DNA of 64,000 nucleotides, taken from positions 68,622 through 132,621 of the forward strand of contig NZ_JNZY01000016.1 of NCBI RefSeq assembly GCF_000717655.1, given 5' to 3'. A model generated the notes under the pieces. That model worked only from the letters and a program-made list of their open reading frames with translations. It ran no database searches and had not been told where the DNA came from. A program made the position numbers and the translations under genes. Positions 35,254-43,443 of this stretch are shown piece by piece (the stretch's first letter is position 1; every line of letters begins with the position of its first letter). The DNA is from Streptomyces katrae. Its GTDB lineage: Bacteria > Actinomycetota > Actinomycetes > Streptomycetales > Streptomycetaceae.

Positions 35254-36351
35254 TCAGCTTCCGGTTGCCGACTTCCACGCGCCGACGTAGCCCGCGAGGT
35301 TCTTGTCGATGTCGGCCCAGTCCGGCTCGAAGACCTCGACACCGGTCATCAGCTTGGTGAGTTCGACGGCGTTGGCGTCGGTCGGCTTGACGTCGGTGCG
35401 CGCGGGGAAGCCGCCGCCGACCTCGCTGACCAGCTTCTGGGCGTCCTCGCTGAGCAGGTGGTCGAGGAGCTTCTTGCCGTTCTCGGTGTGCGGGGCCTTG
35501 TCCACCAGGCCGGCCGCGTACGGGAGGGCGAAGGTGGTCGGCTTGCCGGCGTCCTTGGCGGGGAACCAGATGCCCAGGTTCGGCATGGACTTGGACTGCG
35601 CGAAGTTCATCTGGACGTCGCCGTTGGCGACGAGCAGTTCGCCCTTGTCGGTCTTCGGCGCGAGCTTGCTGGTGGAGGAGGACGGGCCGACGTTGTTGGC
35701 CTGGAGCTTCTTCAGGTACTCCAGCGCCGGCTCCTTGCCGCCGAAGTCGTGCATCGCCTTGATGAGGACGGCGGTGCCGTCGCCCGCGACGCCCGGGGTG
35801 GAGTACTGGAGCTTGCCCTTGTACTCGCCGTCCAGCAGCTCCTCCCAGGTCCTGGGCGCCTCGGCGAGTTCCTTCTTGTTGTAGACGAAGCCGAAGTAGT
35901 TGTTGACGACCGAGGTCCACTTGCCGTCGGCGGCCTTGTTCGCCCCGTTGACCTTGTCGGATCCCTGCGGCTCGTAGGCCTGGAGCAGACCCTTGCCGTC
36001 CGCCTGCTGGATGAACGGCGGCAGGGTGACCAGTACGTCGGCCTGGGTGTTGGTCTTCTCGCGGACGGCGCGCTGCACCATCTCGCCCGAGCCGCCCTCG
36101 ACGTACTTGACCTCGATGCCGGTCTTCTTCGTGAAGTCGGCGAAGACCTTGTCGTACCAGCCGTCGCCCTTGTCGCTCTTGAGGCCGTCGGCGCTGTAGA
36201 CGGTGACGGTCTTCTCGCCGCCCTTGGACCCGTCGGAGGACGAGCCGCCGCAGGCGGTGAGGCCGGCGGCGAGGGCGAGGCTGCCGGTGACGGAGGCGGT
36301 GATGCGCAGGAAGCGGCGACGGCTGGGGGCGATTGCGAGGTTGCTGGACAT
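35254..36351 (-). CDS. 2-Aminoethylphosphonate-type ABC transporter substrate-binding lipoprotein (PhnS-like)
   Basis: 365 residues. A lipoprotein/Tat-like leader (SRRRFLRITASV, lipobox LTAC at about residue 34) leads to a periplasmic-binding fold: TVTVYSADGLKSDKGDGWYD, FTKKTGIEVKYVEGGSGEMV, VLVTLPPFIQ and YSTPGVAGDGTAVL. This is the family-1 iron/phosphonate type seen for AEP-binding proteins. It is the last gene of a six-gene minus-strand unit, 26 bp after the second permease. ATG 36351 has AAGGAA five bases upstream. Binding of AEP is inferred from context. Confidence 0.8.
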   Translation of the reverse strand: MSSNLAIAPSRRRFLRITASVTGSLALAAGLTACGGSSSDGSKGGEKTVTVYSADGLKSDKGDGWYDKVFADFTKKTGIEVKYVEGGSGEMVQRAVREKTNTQADVLVTLPPFIQQADGKGLLQAYEPQGSDKVNGANKAADGKWTSVVNNYFGFVYNKKELAEAPRTWEELLDGEYKGKLQYSTPGVAGDGTAVLIKAMHDFGGKEPALEYLKKLQANNVGPSSSTSKLAPKTDKGELLVANGDVQMNFAQSKSMPNLGIWFPAKDAGKPTTFALPYAAGLVDKAPHTENGKKLLDHLLSEDAQKLVSEVGGGFPARTDVKPTDANAVELTKLMTGVEVFEPDWADIDKNLAGYVGAWKSATGS

Positions 36352-36377
36352 GGAACTTCCTTACGGGGAAAAGGGAG

Positions 36378-37175
36378 TCAGCGGTAGGTGGCCCTGGTGC
36401 GGATGCGGGAGACGGCCAGGAGGACCAGCAGGGTGGCGGTCATCAGGACCACGGCGACGGCGGAGCCGCCGAAGAGCGAACCGCGGTCGGTGGCGGTGAA
36501 GATCCGGACCGGGAGGGGCGTCCAGTCCGGCGGGTAGAGCATCATCGTGGCGCTCAGCTCGCCCATGGACAGGGCGAAGCAGAGTCCGGCGGCCGCCGTC
36601 AGGGACGGCAGCAGGAGGGGGAGCTTGACCCGCCACAGCACGTACGCGGGACGGGCGCCCAGGGAGGCCGCCGCCTGTTCGTACGCGGGGTCGAGACGAA
36701 CGATGGCGGCGGAAACCGACTGGTGGGCAAACGCCGTGACAAGAATCGTGTGCGCCAGGATCACGACTGAGCTGGTGCCGTTGAGCAGCAGCGGGGGCTT
36801 GCTGAAGGCGACCAGGACGGCGAGGCCGACGACCACGGACGGCACGGCGACCGGCAGCATGAACAGGGCGTCCAGGCAATGCCGTCCACGCTTCTTCAGC
36901 CCGGCTGCGGCCAGCGCGGCCCAGGTGCCGACGGTGAGCGCGAGCAGGCTCGCGACGAGGGCGGTGACCAGCGAGGTGGTCAGCGCCCGGAGGGATTCGC
37001 CCCGTACTGCGGAGGCGTGGTTCTCGGTGGTCGGGCCGGAGGGGAAGGCGCCCGACCAGTGGGTGGAGAAGGACGCGGCGACCACCACGAGCAGCGGCAG
37101 TGCGAAGAGGGGAAGGAAGAGGAGCCCGAACAGGCCCCGGGCGGCCCAGCGGCCGGTCCTGCTATGCACCAGCAC
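36378..37175 (-). CDS. ABC transporter permease, phosphonate type (PhnV-like)
   Basis: 265 residues, six membrane segments; the cytoplasmic EAA loop reads YEQAAASLGARPAYVLWRVK. GTG start at 37175, overlapping the first permease gene by 14 bp. Together with the other permease it forms the transmembrane channel of the importer. Confidence 0.85.
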   Translation of the reverse strand: MLVHSRTGRWAARGLFGLLFLPLFALPLLVVVAASFSTHWSGAFPSGPTTENHASAVRGESLRALTTSLVTALVASLLALTVGTWAALAAAGLKKRGRHCLDALFMLPVAVPSVVVGLAVLVAFSKPPLLLNGTSSVVILAHTILVTAFAHQSVSAAIVRLDPAYEQAAASLGARPAYVLWRVKLPLLLPSLTAAAGLCFALSMGELSATMMLYPPDWTPLPVRIFTATDRGSLFGGSAVAVVLMTATLLVLLAVSRIRTRATYR

Positions 37176-38160
37176 GCTTGCTCACCACCCGGTAGAGGCC
37201 GAACAGGCCCACGGAGATCACGATGTTGACGACGGCGACCACGCAGGCGGCCGAGTAGTCGGATTCGAGGATCGCCTTGCCGTAGATGAGCATCGGGAGC
37301 GTGGTGACGTCCTTGGCTCCGGTGAACAGGACGATCCCGAACTCGTTCAGGCACATGACCAGGACGAGGCTGCCGCCGGCGGCGAGCGCCGGAAGGGCCT
37401 CGGGGAGGATCACGCGCCGGATGATCCGGGCGGGCTTCGCCCCGAGCGAGGAGGCCACTTCGAGCTGCGCGGTGTCGAGTTGGGAGAAGGCGGCGAGCAG
37501 CGGACGCATCACGAAGGGCGTGAAGTACGTGATCTCCGCGAGCAGCACCCCCCACGGCGTGGTGAGGAAGCGGAACGGCCCCTCGGCGGCGCCGGTCGCG
37601 TCGGTCCAGAGCCCGTTGGCCATGCCGACGGTGCCGTAGATGAAGAGGAGGGCGAGGGTGATGAGGAAGGAGGGGAAGGAGAGGAAGACGTCGATGAACT
37701 TCGCGACGCCGCGCGCCCCGGGGAAGGACACGAACGCGATGATCAGCGCGAGCACGAAGCCGAGGGCGAGGCAGCCGACGGTGGCGCCGGCGGCCAGCCA
37801 GACCGTGGTCCCGAGCGCCTCGCGGAAGGCGTGGGAGCCGAGGACGGAGGTGTACGCGTCGAAGGCGCCGCCGCCGTTCTCGGGCGTGAGGGACTGCTGG
37901 ACGACCAGCGCGAGCGGGTAGAGGAAGACCAGCGCGAGCACAGCCACGGGCGGTACTGACCAGAGCCAGCCGGGCACGGTACGGGGCGCCCGTGAGGCGG
38001 GGGCCGCAAAGCCGCCCGGGGCTCCGCCCGGGCCGTCGGGACGGCCCGGTGCGAAGCTTCGTACGGTCTGGGTCTTGTTCCGGTGCCGGGCCCCGGCCCG
38101 GTGCCCGGGGCGGGTCTGCTGCGGGACGGTCGTGGCGGCCGGGGCGGGGACCTCAGCCAT
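37162..38160 (-). CDS. ABC transporter permease, phosphonate type (PhnU-like)
   Basis: 332 residues. An unusually long cytoplasmic N-terminus rich in Arg/Pro (residues 1-65) precedes six membrane segments; the EAA loop is LEVASSLGAKPARIIRRVIL. The ATG overlaps the ATPase stop by eight bases (ATGGCTGA). Partner of the downstream permease. Confidence 0.85.
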   Translation of the reverse strand: MAEVPAPAATTVPQQTRPGHRAGARHRNKTQTVRSFAPGRPDGPGGAPGGFAAPASRAPRTVPGWLWSVPPVAVLALVFLYPLALVVQQSLTPENGGGAFDAYTSVLGSHAFREALGTTVWLAAGATVGCLALGFVLALIIAFVSFPGARGVAKFIDVFLSFPSFLITLALLFIYGTVGMANGLWTDATGAAEGPFRFLTTPWGVLLAEITYFTPFVMRPLLAAFSQLDTAQLEVASSLGAKPARIIRRVILPEALPALAAGGSLVLVMCLNEFGIVLFTGAKDVTTLPMLIYGKAILESDYSAACVVAVVNIVISVGLFGLYRVVSKRAGA

Positions 38161-39202
38161 CGGAGACCCCCGCCGACAGCAGGACCGCGTCGCGCGGTTC
38201 GAAGTGCAGCGTCACCGGGTCGCCCAGCGCGGGCGTCTCGCGCAGCTCCGGCAGGTCCGCCTTGACGCGGTGGCCGTCGACGTCGACGTACAGCCGGTGC
38301 GTCGAGCCCCGCCACTGCACCTCGGTGATCGTGCCGGTCAGCGCGTTGGGCCCGGCCCCGAGGCCGAGCAGGTGCGGCCGTACGCACAGGGTCGCGCTCG
38401 CGCCCGGCGCCGCCTGCCCGCGGTCCAGCTCCAGCACCCGCCCGGCGAAGAGCGCCCCCGAGTCGGCGACGGTGACCGGCAGCAGGTTCGCGTTGCCGAC
38501 GAACGACGCGGTGAACTCGGTGCGCGGCGCCCGGTACAGCTCCTGCGGAGTGCCGCAGTCCTGCAGCCGCGCCTTGTCCATGACCGCGATCCGGTCGGCG
38601 AGGGTCAGGGCCTCCACCTGGTCGTGCGTGACGTACAGAATCGACACGTCGGGCAGTTCGCGGTGCAGCCGGGCCAGTTCGGCGAGCATCCCGGAGCGCA
38701 GCTGCGCGTCGAGCGCGGACAGCGGCTCGTCGAGCAGGAGCACCCCGGGCCGGATGGCCAGCGCCCGTGCGATCGCCACGCGCTGCTGCTGCCCGCCGGA
38801 GAGCTCGCGCGGGTAGCGCTTGGCGTACGCCGCCATGCCGGTCATCTCCAGCGCCTCGGCGACGCGCCCGGGTATCTCGGCCTTGGGGGCCTTCTGCGCC
38901 TTGAGGCCGAACGCCACGTTGTCCTCCACCCGCATGTGCGGGAAGAGCGCGTACTGCTGGACGACCATGCCGATGCCGCGCTTGTGCGGCGGGAGCGCGG
39001 TGACGTCCCGGCCGCCGATCAGCACCCGGCCCGCGGAGGGCCGTACGAAACCGGCGACCGCGCGCAGCGCCGTGGTCTTGCCCGAGCCGGAGGGGCCGAG
39101 CAGCGCCATGACCTCGCCCGGCCCGACGGTCAGGTCGAGCCGGTCGAGCACGGTGTTGCCGCCGTACGCGACGCTGACGCCCTCGAAGCGGATGCCGCTC
39201 AC
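38153..39202 (-). CDS. ABC transporter ATP-binding protein, phosphonate type (PhnT-like)
   Basis: 349 residues. Walker A LLGPSGSGKTTALRA, Q-loop VVQQYALFPHM, signature ELSGGQQQRVAIARAL, Walker B LLLDEPLSALD and switch His VTHDQVEAL, followed by a TOBE-type regulatory domain (LCVRPHLLGLG ...). It energises uptake by the two permeases encoded downstream. GTG 39202 overlaps the preceding hydrolase stop as GTGA. Confidence 0.92.
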   Translation of the reverse strand: MSGIRFEGVSVAYGGNTVLDRLDLTVGPGEVMALLGPSGSGKTTALRAVAGFVRPSAGRVLIGGRDVTALPPHKRGIGMVVQQYALFPHMRVEDNVAFGLKAQKAPKAEIPGRVAEALEMTGMAAYAKRYPRELSGGQQQRVAIARALAIRPGVLLLDEPLSALDAQLRSGMLAELARLHRELPDVSILYVTHDQVEALTLADRIAVMDKARLQDCGTPQELYRAPRTEFTASFVGNANLLPVTVADSGALFAGRVLELDRGQAAPGASATLCVRPHLLGLGAGPNALTGTITEVQWRGSTHRLYVDVDGHRVKADLPELRETPALGDPVTLHFEPRDAVLLSAGVSDG

Positions 39203-39906
39203 GGCGACTCCATCAGGACCGCGGGCAGTTCGGCGATCGAGTCGAGGACGTGGGTCGCGCCGTGCTCGGTGAGCGCGGCGAGGTCGTGGGCGCCGGTGAG
39301 GACGCCGGCCACGGTCCCGGCGCCGGAGCGGCGGCCGCTGAGCATGTCGTACGCGGTGTCGCCGGCGACGACGACCTCCCGTACGTCGTCTGCGGCGCCG
39401 GTGCGCAGGAACGCGGCGAGCACCATGTCGGGGTAGGGCCGGCCGCGGCCGCCCGCGTCGGCGGGGCAGAGGGTGAGGTCGGCCAGGCCCTGCCAGCCGA
39501 GGGCGTCGAGGATGGCGTCCTGGGTGACGCGGGCGAAGCCGGTGGTCAGGACGACGGTGCGGCCGTCGGCGCGGAGCTTCTCGATGGCCCGGCGGGCGCC
39601 GGGGACCGCGGCGATGAGCCCGCCGTCGACGAGCTCGCCGTACGCCTCCTCGAAGGCGGAGTTGGCGCGCCGGGCCGTCTCCTCCGTGCCGAAGAGGTGG
39701 CGGAAGACGGAGATCTTCGACTCGCCCATGGTGTCGCGGACGTACTGGAGCTTGGCCGCGTGCTCGGTGGTGCCCGGCTCGACGCCGATGCGTTCGGCGG
39801 CGCGCTCGAAGGCGCGCTCGACGAGGCCGCCGTCGGCGACGGTGGTGCCGGCCATGTCGAGGACGACGAGGTTGCGGGACGCGTTCTTCATGCTGCTGTC
39901 GCTCAT
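39199..39906 (-). CDS. PhnX-like HAD hydrolase (phosphonatase family)
   Basis: 235 residues. Motif I is VVLDMAGTTV, the phosphonatase form (DMAGT rather than DxDGT); motif II is VVLTTGFARVTQ; motif IV is VVAGDTAYDMLSGRRSGAG. A helical cap follows motif I. The usual Schiff-base Lys of phosphonoacetaldehyde hydrolase is not evident, so it fits the PhnX-like subfamily thought to act on a related aldehyde phosphonate. ATG 39906 lies five bases after the FAD oxidoreductase stop; its end overlaps the ATPase gene. Confidence 0.82.
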   Translation of the reverse strand: MSDSSMKNASRNLVVLDMAGTTVADGGLVERAFERAAERIGVEPGTTEHAAKLQYVRDTMGESKISVFRHLFGTEETARRANSAFEEAYGELVDGGLIAAVPGARRAIEKLRADGRTVVLTTGFARVTQDAILDALGWQGLADLTLCPADAGGRGRPYPDMVLAAFLRTGAADDVREVVVAGDTAYDMLSGRRSGAGTVAGVLTGAHDLAALTEHGATHVLDSIAELPAVLMESP

Positions 39907-39911
39907 GTTCT

Positions 39912-41042
39912 CTACCAGCCCAGTTCGTTCGCGGTGGTCTCGGCTATGGCGGGCGAGCAGGTCATCCCGCGGCCGCCGGGTCCGGTCACCAGCCATACGC
40001 CGTCGGCCACCTGCTGGCGGTGGACGACGCGGGTGGTGTCGGTGCACTGCGCGTACACGCCCGCCCAGCGGCGCCGGATCTCCGGCAGCGGGCGGCCCAG
40101 GAAGGACTCGACGACCTCGGTGAGGTACGCGTACGGGTCTTCGCGGGTGTCGAACGCGAAGGGGTGCTCGTACTCGTGGGTGTCACCGATGGTCAGTCCC
40201 CCGTCCTGGCGCTGGACCATCAGCAGCTGCATCTTGTGCGCGGCGGCGATCGGCGCCTGCGCCTGCTCGGCGTTGAGGGCGTCGAGCGCGTCGCTCCGGT
40301 ACGCGGGGTAGTAGCGGAAGCTGTCGGCGTCCGCGAGGGAGGTGGTGAGCTCCTCGCCTAGCGGGGCGGTCTGCATCATCTGGAGCCGGACGCGGCGCAC
40401 GGGCAGGCCGGGGACCAGCTCGCGGACGAGTCCGGACAGCCAGGCGCCGGTGGCGAGGATGACGGCGTCGCCCTGGTGGACGTCGCCGTGGTCGTCGCGG
40501 ACGGCACCGTTGCCGACGACCTCGCGCACCTCCCGTCCGGGCAGGAAGGTGTAGCGGCCGCTCGCCTCGAGGGCTTCGCGCAGGTGGAGCTGGGCGGTGC
40601 GCGGCTCGACGGCCGCGTCCCGCTCGCACCACAGGGCGGCCTCGAAGGCGCCGCGCAGGGCGGGGTTGATCCGCCGGGCCTCCTCGGCGGTGACCAGTTC
40701 GTAGCCCCGGGCGGCGGCGTCGGGGCGGGCGGCGGCCGCCTCGGCGACCGCGTACTCGCGGGCGTTGCGGACGGGGGTGAGGGAGCCGATCGCGCGGAAG
40801 CCCAGGCCGGGCACCTCCGCGCCGATCCGCTCCCAGAGCTCGCGGGCCCGCAGGGCGGTCTCGAGCTCCTCGCCCCCGGCCCGTCCGCTGACCCAGATCT
40901 GGCCGAAATTGCGCAGTGACGCGCCTCGGGCCTCCGCCTCTCGCTCGATCTGGACGACCTCGTGGCCGCGTTCGACTGCTTGCCAGGCGTGCATGGTGCC
41001 GACCACGCCGCCTCCGACGACTATGACTCTCACGCGTTCCAC
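39912..41042 (-). CDS. FAD-dependent oxidoreductase associated with phosphonate breakdown (TIGR03364-like)
   Basis: 376 residues, DAO-family. The FAD Rossmann motif VIVVGGGVVGTMHAWQA opens the protein, followed by VVQIEREAEARGASLRNFGQ; the C-terminal FAD loop is VWLVTGPGGRGMTCSPA. It belongs to the amine oxidoreductase clade found beside PhnX-like hydrolases, proposed to deaminate aminophosphonates oxidatively to an aldehyde for that hydrolase. It is the first gene of the operon. GTG 41042 is used; an in-frame GTG at 41033 is possible. A candidate operator lies 68 bp upstream. Confidence 0.82.
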   Translation of the reverse strand: MERVRVIVVGGGVVGTMHAWQAVERGHEVVQIEREAEARGASLRNFGQIWVSGRAGGEELETALRARELWERIGAEVPGLGFRAIGSLTPVRNAREYAVAEAAAARPDAAARGYELVTAEEARRINPALRGAFEAALWCERDAAVEPRTAQLHLREALEASGRYTFLPGREVREVVGNGAVRDDHGDVHQGDAVILATGAWLSGLVRELVPGLPVRRVRLQMMQTAPLGEELTTSLADADSFRYYPAYRSDALDALNAEQAQAPIAAAHKMQLLMVQRQDGGLTIGDTHEYEHPFAFDTREDPYAYLTEVVESFLGRPLPEIRRRWAGVYAQCTDTTRVVHRQQVADGVWLVTGPGGRGMTCSPAIAETTANELGW

Positions 41043-41109
41043 GGTGGTCGCGGCCCGTGGACCGGGGGGATCGCGGTGACGACGGGACGGTGAACAGCCC
41101 TCGACGCCT

Positions 41110-41125
41110 GGACTAGACCCGTTAT
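41110..41125 (-). promoter_or_regulatory. Candidate GntR operator upstream of the phosphonate operon
   Basis: GGACTAGACCCGTTAT, 14/16 identical to the site at 35194-35209. It lies between the operon start and the GntR gene, whose product is the natural candidate binder. Confidence 0.55.
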
Positions 41126-41193
41126 CTTCTCGTTACTTGAACGCGTCGTGAATACGTCCCTTTTGGGCCGCCTTACCGGTGATCCGCTCGGGG

Positions 41194-41958
41194 CTACTCA
41201 GGGCGGAGGTGGGTCGTGAAGCTGAACCGGTCACCACGGTAGAGCGAACGCACCCGCTCCAGCGGACGCCCGTCCCGGTCCCGGGAGAACCGGTGGATGA
41301 GCAGCATGGGGAGGGCCGGCGGGGTGCCGATCAGCAGGGCCTCGCGGGGGGTGGCGAGGACGGTCTCCAGCTTCTCGTCGGCGTCCCCGAACGAGATGCC
41401 GAGCCGGTCGAGGAGGTACCCGTAGAAGGAGGAGTCCGGCTGGAATTCGGTGTCGAGGCGGGGCGCCCGCGCCACCCGGACGTACGTGCTCTCCAGGCCC
41501 ACCCGCTCGTCGTCGGCGAGCAGGACGCGCTCCAGGTGCCAGACGGGCTCGCCGGGCTCGGCGCCGATGCCGGGGGCGAGTTCGGGCGGGCAGGGGAACT
41601 GCTCGAGCCCGATGAGGTGACGGCCGGGCCGGCGGCCCTGGCGCCGTACGCCCTCGGTGTAGCTCGCGAGGGAGAGGGGCTGTTCGAGCTTCGGCCCGGC
41701 GACGACGGTCCCGCGGCCGGAGCGGCGGAGCCGCCCCTCCAGCAGCAGCTCGCGCAGGGCCTGCCGCACGGTCTCGCGGGACACCTCGTACCGCTCGGCG
41801 AGATCCCGCTCGGTGGGCAGCAGCCCGCCCTCGCCGAGGTCGTCGAGGAGGTCGGCGACGAGGGCCTTGACGGCGTAGTACTTGGGGATGCGCCCGTGCT
41901 CCGGAATCCCGGACCGAACGGGCGAGCCGGGACGGTGATGCCGGTTCTGTTCTTCCAC
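41194..41958 (-). CDS. GntR/HutC-family transcriptional regulator of phosphonate genes
   Basis: 254 residues. The N-terminal winged helix (LPTERDLAERYEVSRETVRQ then ALRELLLEGRL) is followed by a UTRA ligand domain (PVWHLERVLLADDERVGLES, ending LYRGDRFSFTTHLRPE). HutC-type regulators of phosphonate or GlcNAc genes bind GGTCTAGACC-like sites. It is the gene immediately upstream of the aminophosphonate operon on the same strand, 151 bp away. The effector is likely a phosphonate or aminophosphonate; this is inference. GTG start. Confidence 0.85.
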   Translation of the reverse strand: MEEQNRHHRPGSPVRSGIPEHGRIPKYYAVKALVADLLDDLGEGGLLPTERDLAERYEVSRETVRQALRELLLEGRLRRSGRGTVVAGPKLEQPLSLASYTEGVRRQGRRPGRHLIGLEQFPCPPELAPGIGAEPGEPVWHLERVLLADDERVGLESTYVRVARAPRLDTEFQPDSSFYGYLLDRLGISFGDADEKLETVLATPREALLIGTPPALPMLLIHRFSRDRDGRPLERVRSLYRGDRFSFTTHLRPE

Positions 41959-42180
41959 CCTGGGACTGTACGCGGCGGGGGTGTACGCAGATCAGCGCGA
42001 CGGGGTACGGGGGCGGCGGCGTGCCGGGGAGTACCCGGCGGGGCTGGGGACCTCCCCGCACCGGGGGCCCCGGGTGCGGGGAGGGTACGCGGGGGGCCCG
42101 GCCGTACCCGGGGGTGCCGAGGGGGACGGGGACCGGCGGGGCACCCGGCGTGCGCGGGGGCGGGCCGGCGGGGGTCGACG

Positions 42181-42210
42181 GGCGTCGGCGGGCGTCGGCG
42201 GGCGTCGGCG
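42181..42210. repeat. Short tandem repeat, 10-bp unit
   Basis: GGCGTCGGCG is repeated three times without interruption at 42181-42210, in the 278-bp spacer between the GntR start and the LAHTG-protein stop. The surrounding sequence is very G-rich. No gene is seen here. Confidence 0.7.
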
Positions 42211-42236
42211 GGCCCGGGGTCGGGGCGGCGGCCCGG

Positions 42237-42977
42237 CTATGCGGGGGTTCGCAGTCGGCGGGCCGTCAGCAGGAGGCCGCCGCCGGCGGCGAGGGCGGCC
42301 GCGGCGCCCGCGGCGAACGCCCAGTCGCGGGGCCCGGTGTGGGCGAGGGCGCCGGCCTCGCCCCTCTCCTCCTCGGGGCCCTCGATGGAGAACCGGTAGC
42401 CGCCGGCCTCGCCGACCCAGTCGCCGTCGTCGGCCCGCCGCTGCACGAGGGCGGCGTCGGCGACCACCTCGCCGGCGGGGGCGCTGGGCGCGAAGGACAG
42501 GCGGACCGTGACGGTCAGCGAGCCTCCGCCGCGCACGGCGAAGCCGGAGAAGGCCTCGCCGCCGTCGAAGACGGCGATGATCTCGTCGCGGTCACTCCGC
42601 TCGAGGCTGACGGGGAGGGTTCCGCCGGGGGCCTCGAACTCCATCCGGAAGTGGGCGGGGAGCAGGGCGCGGGCCTTGTCCGTGAACACCACGACGGGGT
42701 GGATGGCGGTGCACTCGGAGTTCGTCGTGTTCGTGAGGTCCAGGAACCAGGTCTGCGGCCCGCCGCCGGTCCGGTACACGGCCGGCCCGCCCCGGATCCG
42801 GGCACCGATGGGGAAGGCGGTGCTCTTCCCGTCGCCGCAGGTGGCCTCGATCCGGGACGGCAGCGCGGGCGCGGGGTGGGCGCCGCCGCCGTTGCCGATG
42901 TCCGCGGCGGAGTTCGGCGCGGAGAGGGCGACGACGACCAGGGCGGCGGAAAGGGCAAGGGCTTTGCGCAGTCGCAT
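42237..42977 (-). CDS. Sortase-anchored (LAHTG) cell-surface protein
   Basis: 246 residues. Signal peptide at 1-25 (ALALSAALVVVALSAPNSA), an extracellular beta-rich domain (CGDGKSTAFPIGARIRGG ... TVTVRLSFAPSAP), then LAHTG (codons at 42332-42346), a hydrophobic helix and RRLRTPA. LAxTG is the class E sortase recognition sequence in Streptomyces, and a class E sortase gene is 7 kb away. ATG 42977 with GAAGG nearby. Function of the exposed domain unknown. Confidence 0.82.
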   Translation of the reverse strand: MRLRKALALSAALVVVALSAPNSAADIGNGGGAHPAPALPSRIEATCGDGKSTAFPIGARIRGGPAVYRTGGGPQTWFLDLTNTTNSECTAIHPVVVFTDKARALLPAHFRMEFEAPGGTLPVSLERSDRDEIIAVFDGGEAFSGFAVRGGGSLTVTVRLSFAPSAPAGEVVADAALVQRRADDGDWVGEAGGYRFSIEGPEEERGEAGALAHTGPRDWAFAAGAAAALAAGGGLLLTARRLRTPA

Positions 42978-43443
42978 GGAAGACCTTCGCTTCGCTGCTC
43001 GCCGGACGGGAGGATGGTCGGACGAGGCGACAATCACCCCGGCCTCCCCGCACCCTCCCACGCCCCCACACCCCCCTCCTCCCGCCACGCCACCCCACCC
43101 CGCGCTTACGCCTGATCGGCCCACGGGGCCGGGCCACCGCCCCCACGGGCTCGCCGCCGGCGGCGCACCCACCGCCGGGCGGCACCCACACCGTCACCAC
43201 CGTCACCGCGCCCCTCGGCGACAGCACCGGCTCACCCCCACACGCAGGCCGGCGCGTTGCATGACGTCGCGCCAGGAATCCGCCGCCGCATCACGGTTCC
43301 GGGGGACGGACGTGAAGCACGGACGGCCTCGGTGCACGGACGGCGCCTCACTCAATGCACGGACGGCCTCGATGCACGGACGGCGCCGCGACGCACGGAC
43401 GGCCACCGCGGAAGGCTGCGTGATCGCGCCGGGCGATGGACCC
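42978..43443. other. Intergenic region with imperfect direct repeats
   Basis: 466 bp without a supported gene. It holds five copies of GCACGGACGGC (starting at 43317, 43334, 43357, 43374 and 43393; spacings 17, 23, 17, 19) and a very C-rich stretch near 43045-43110. Other reading frames here are biased-composition artefacts. Confidence 0.6.

Noticed and set aside
33536..35920. N-terminal extension of the secreted phosphodiesterase to 794 residues
   Set aside because: The upstream 280 residues overlap the binding-protein gene in another frame and have no domain; GTG 35074 has a good ribosome site and directly starts a signal peptide.
43317..43403. The repeats as a CRISPR array
   Set aside because: The unit is only 11 bp, the spacers are short, uneven and similar to each other, and no cas gene is present.
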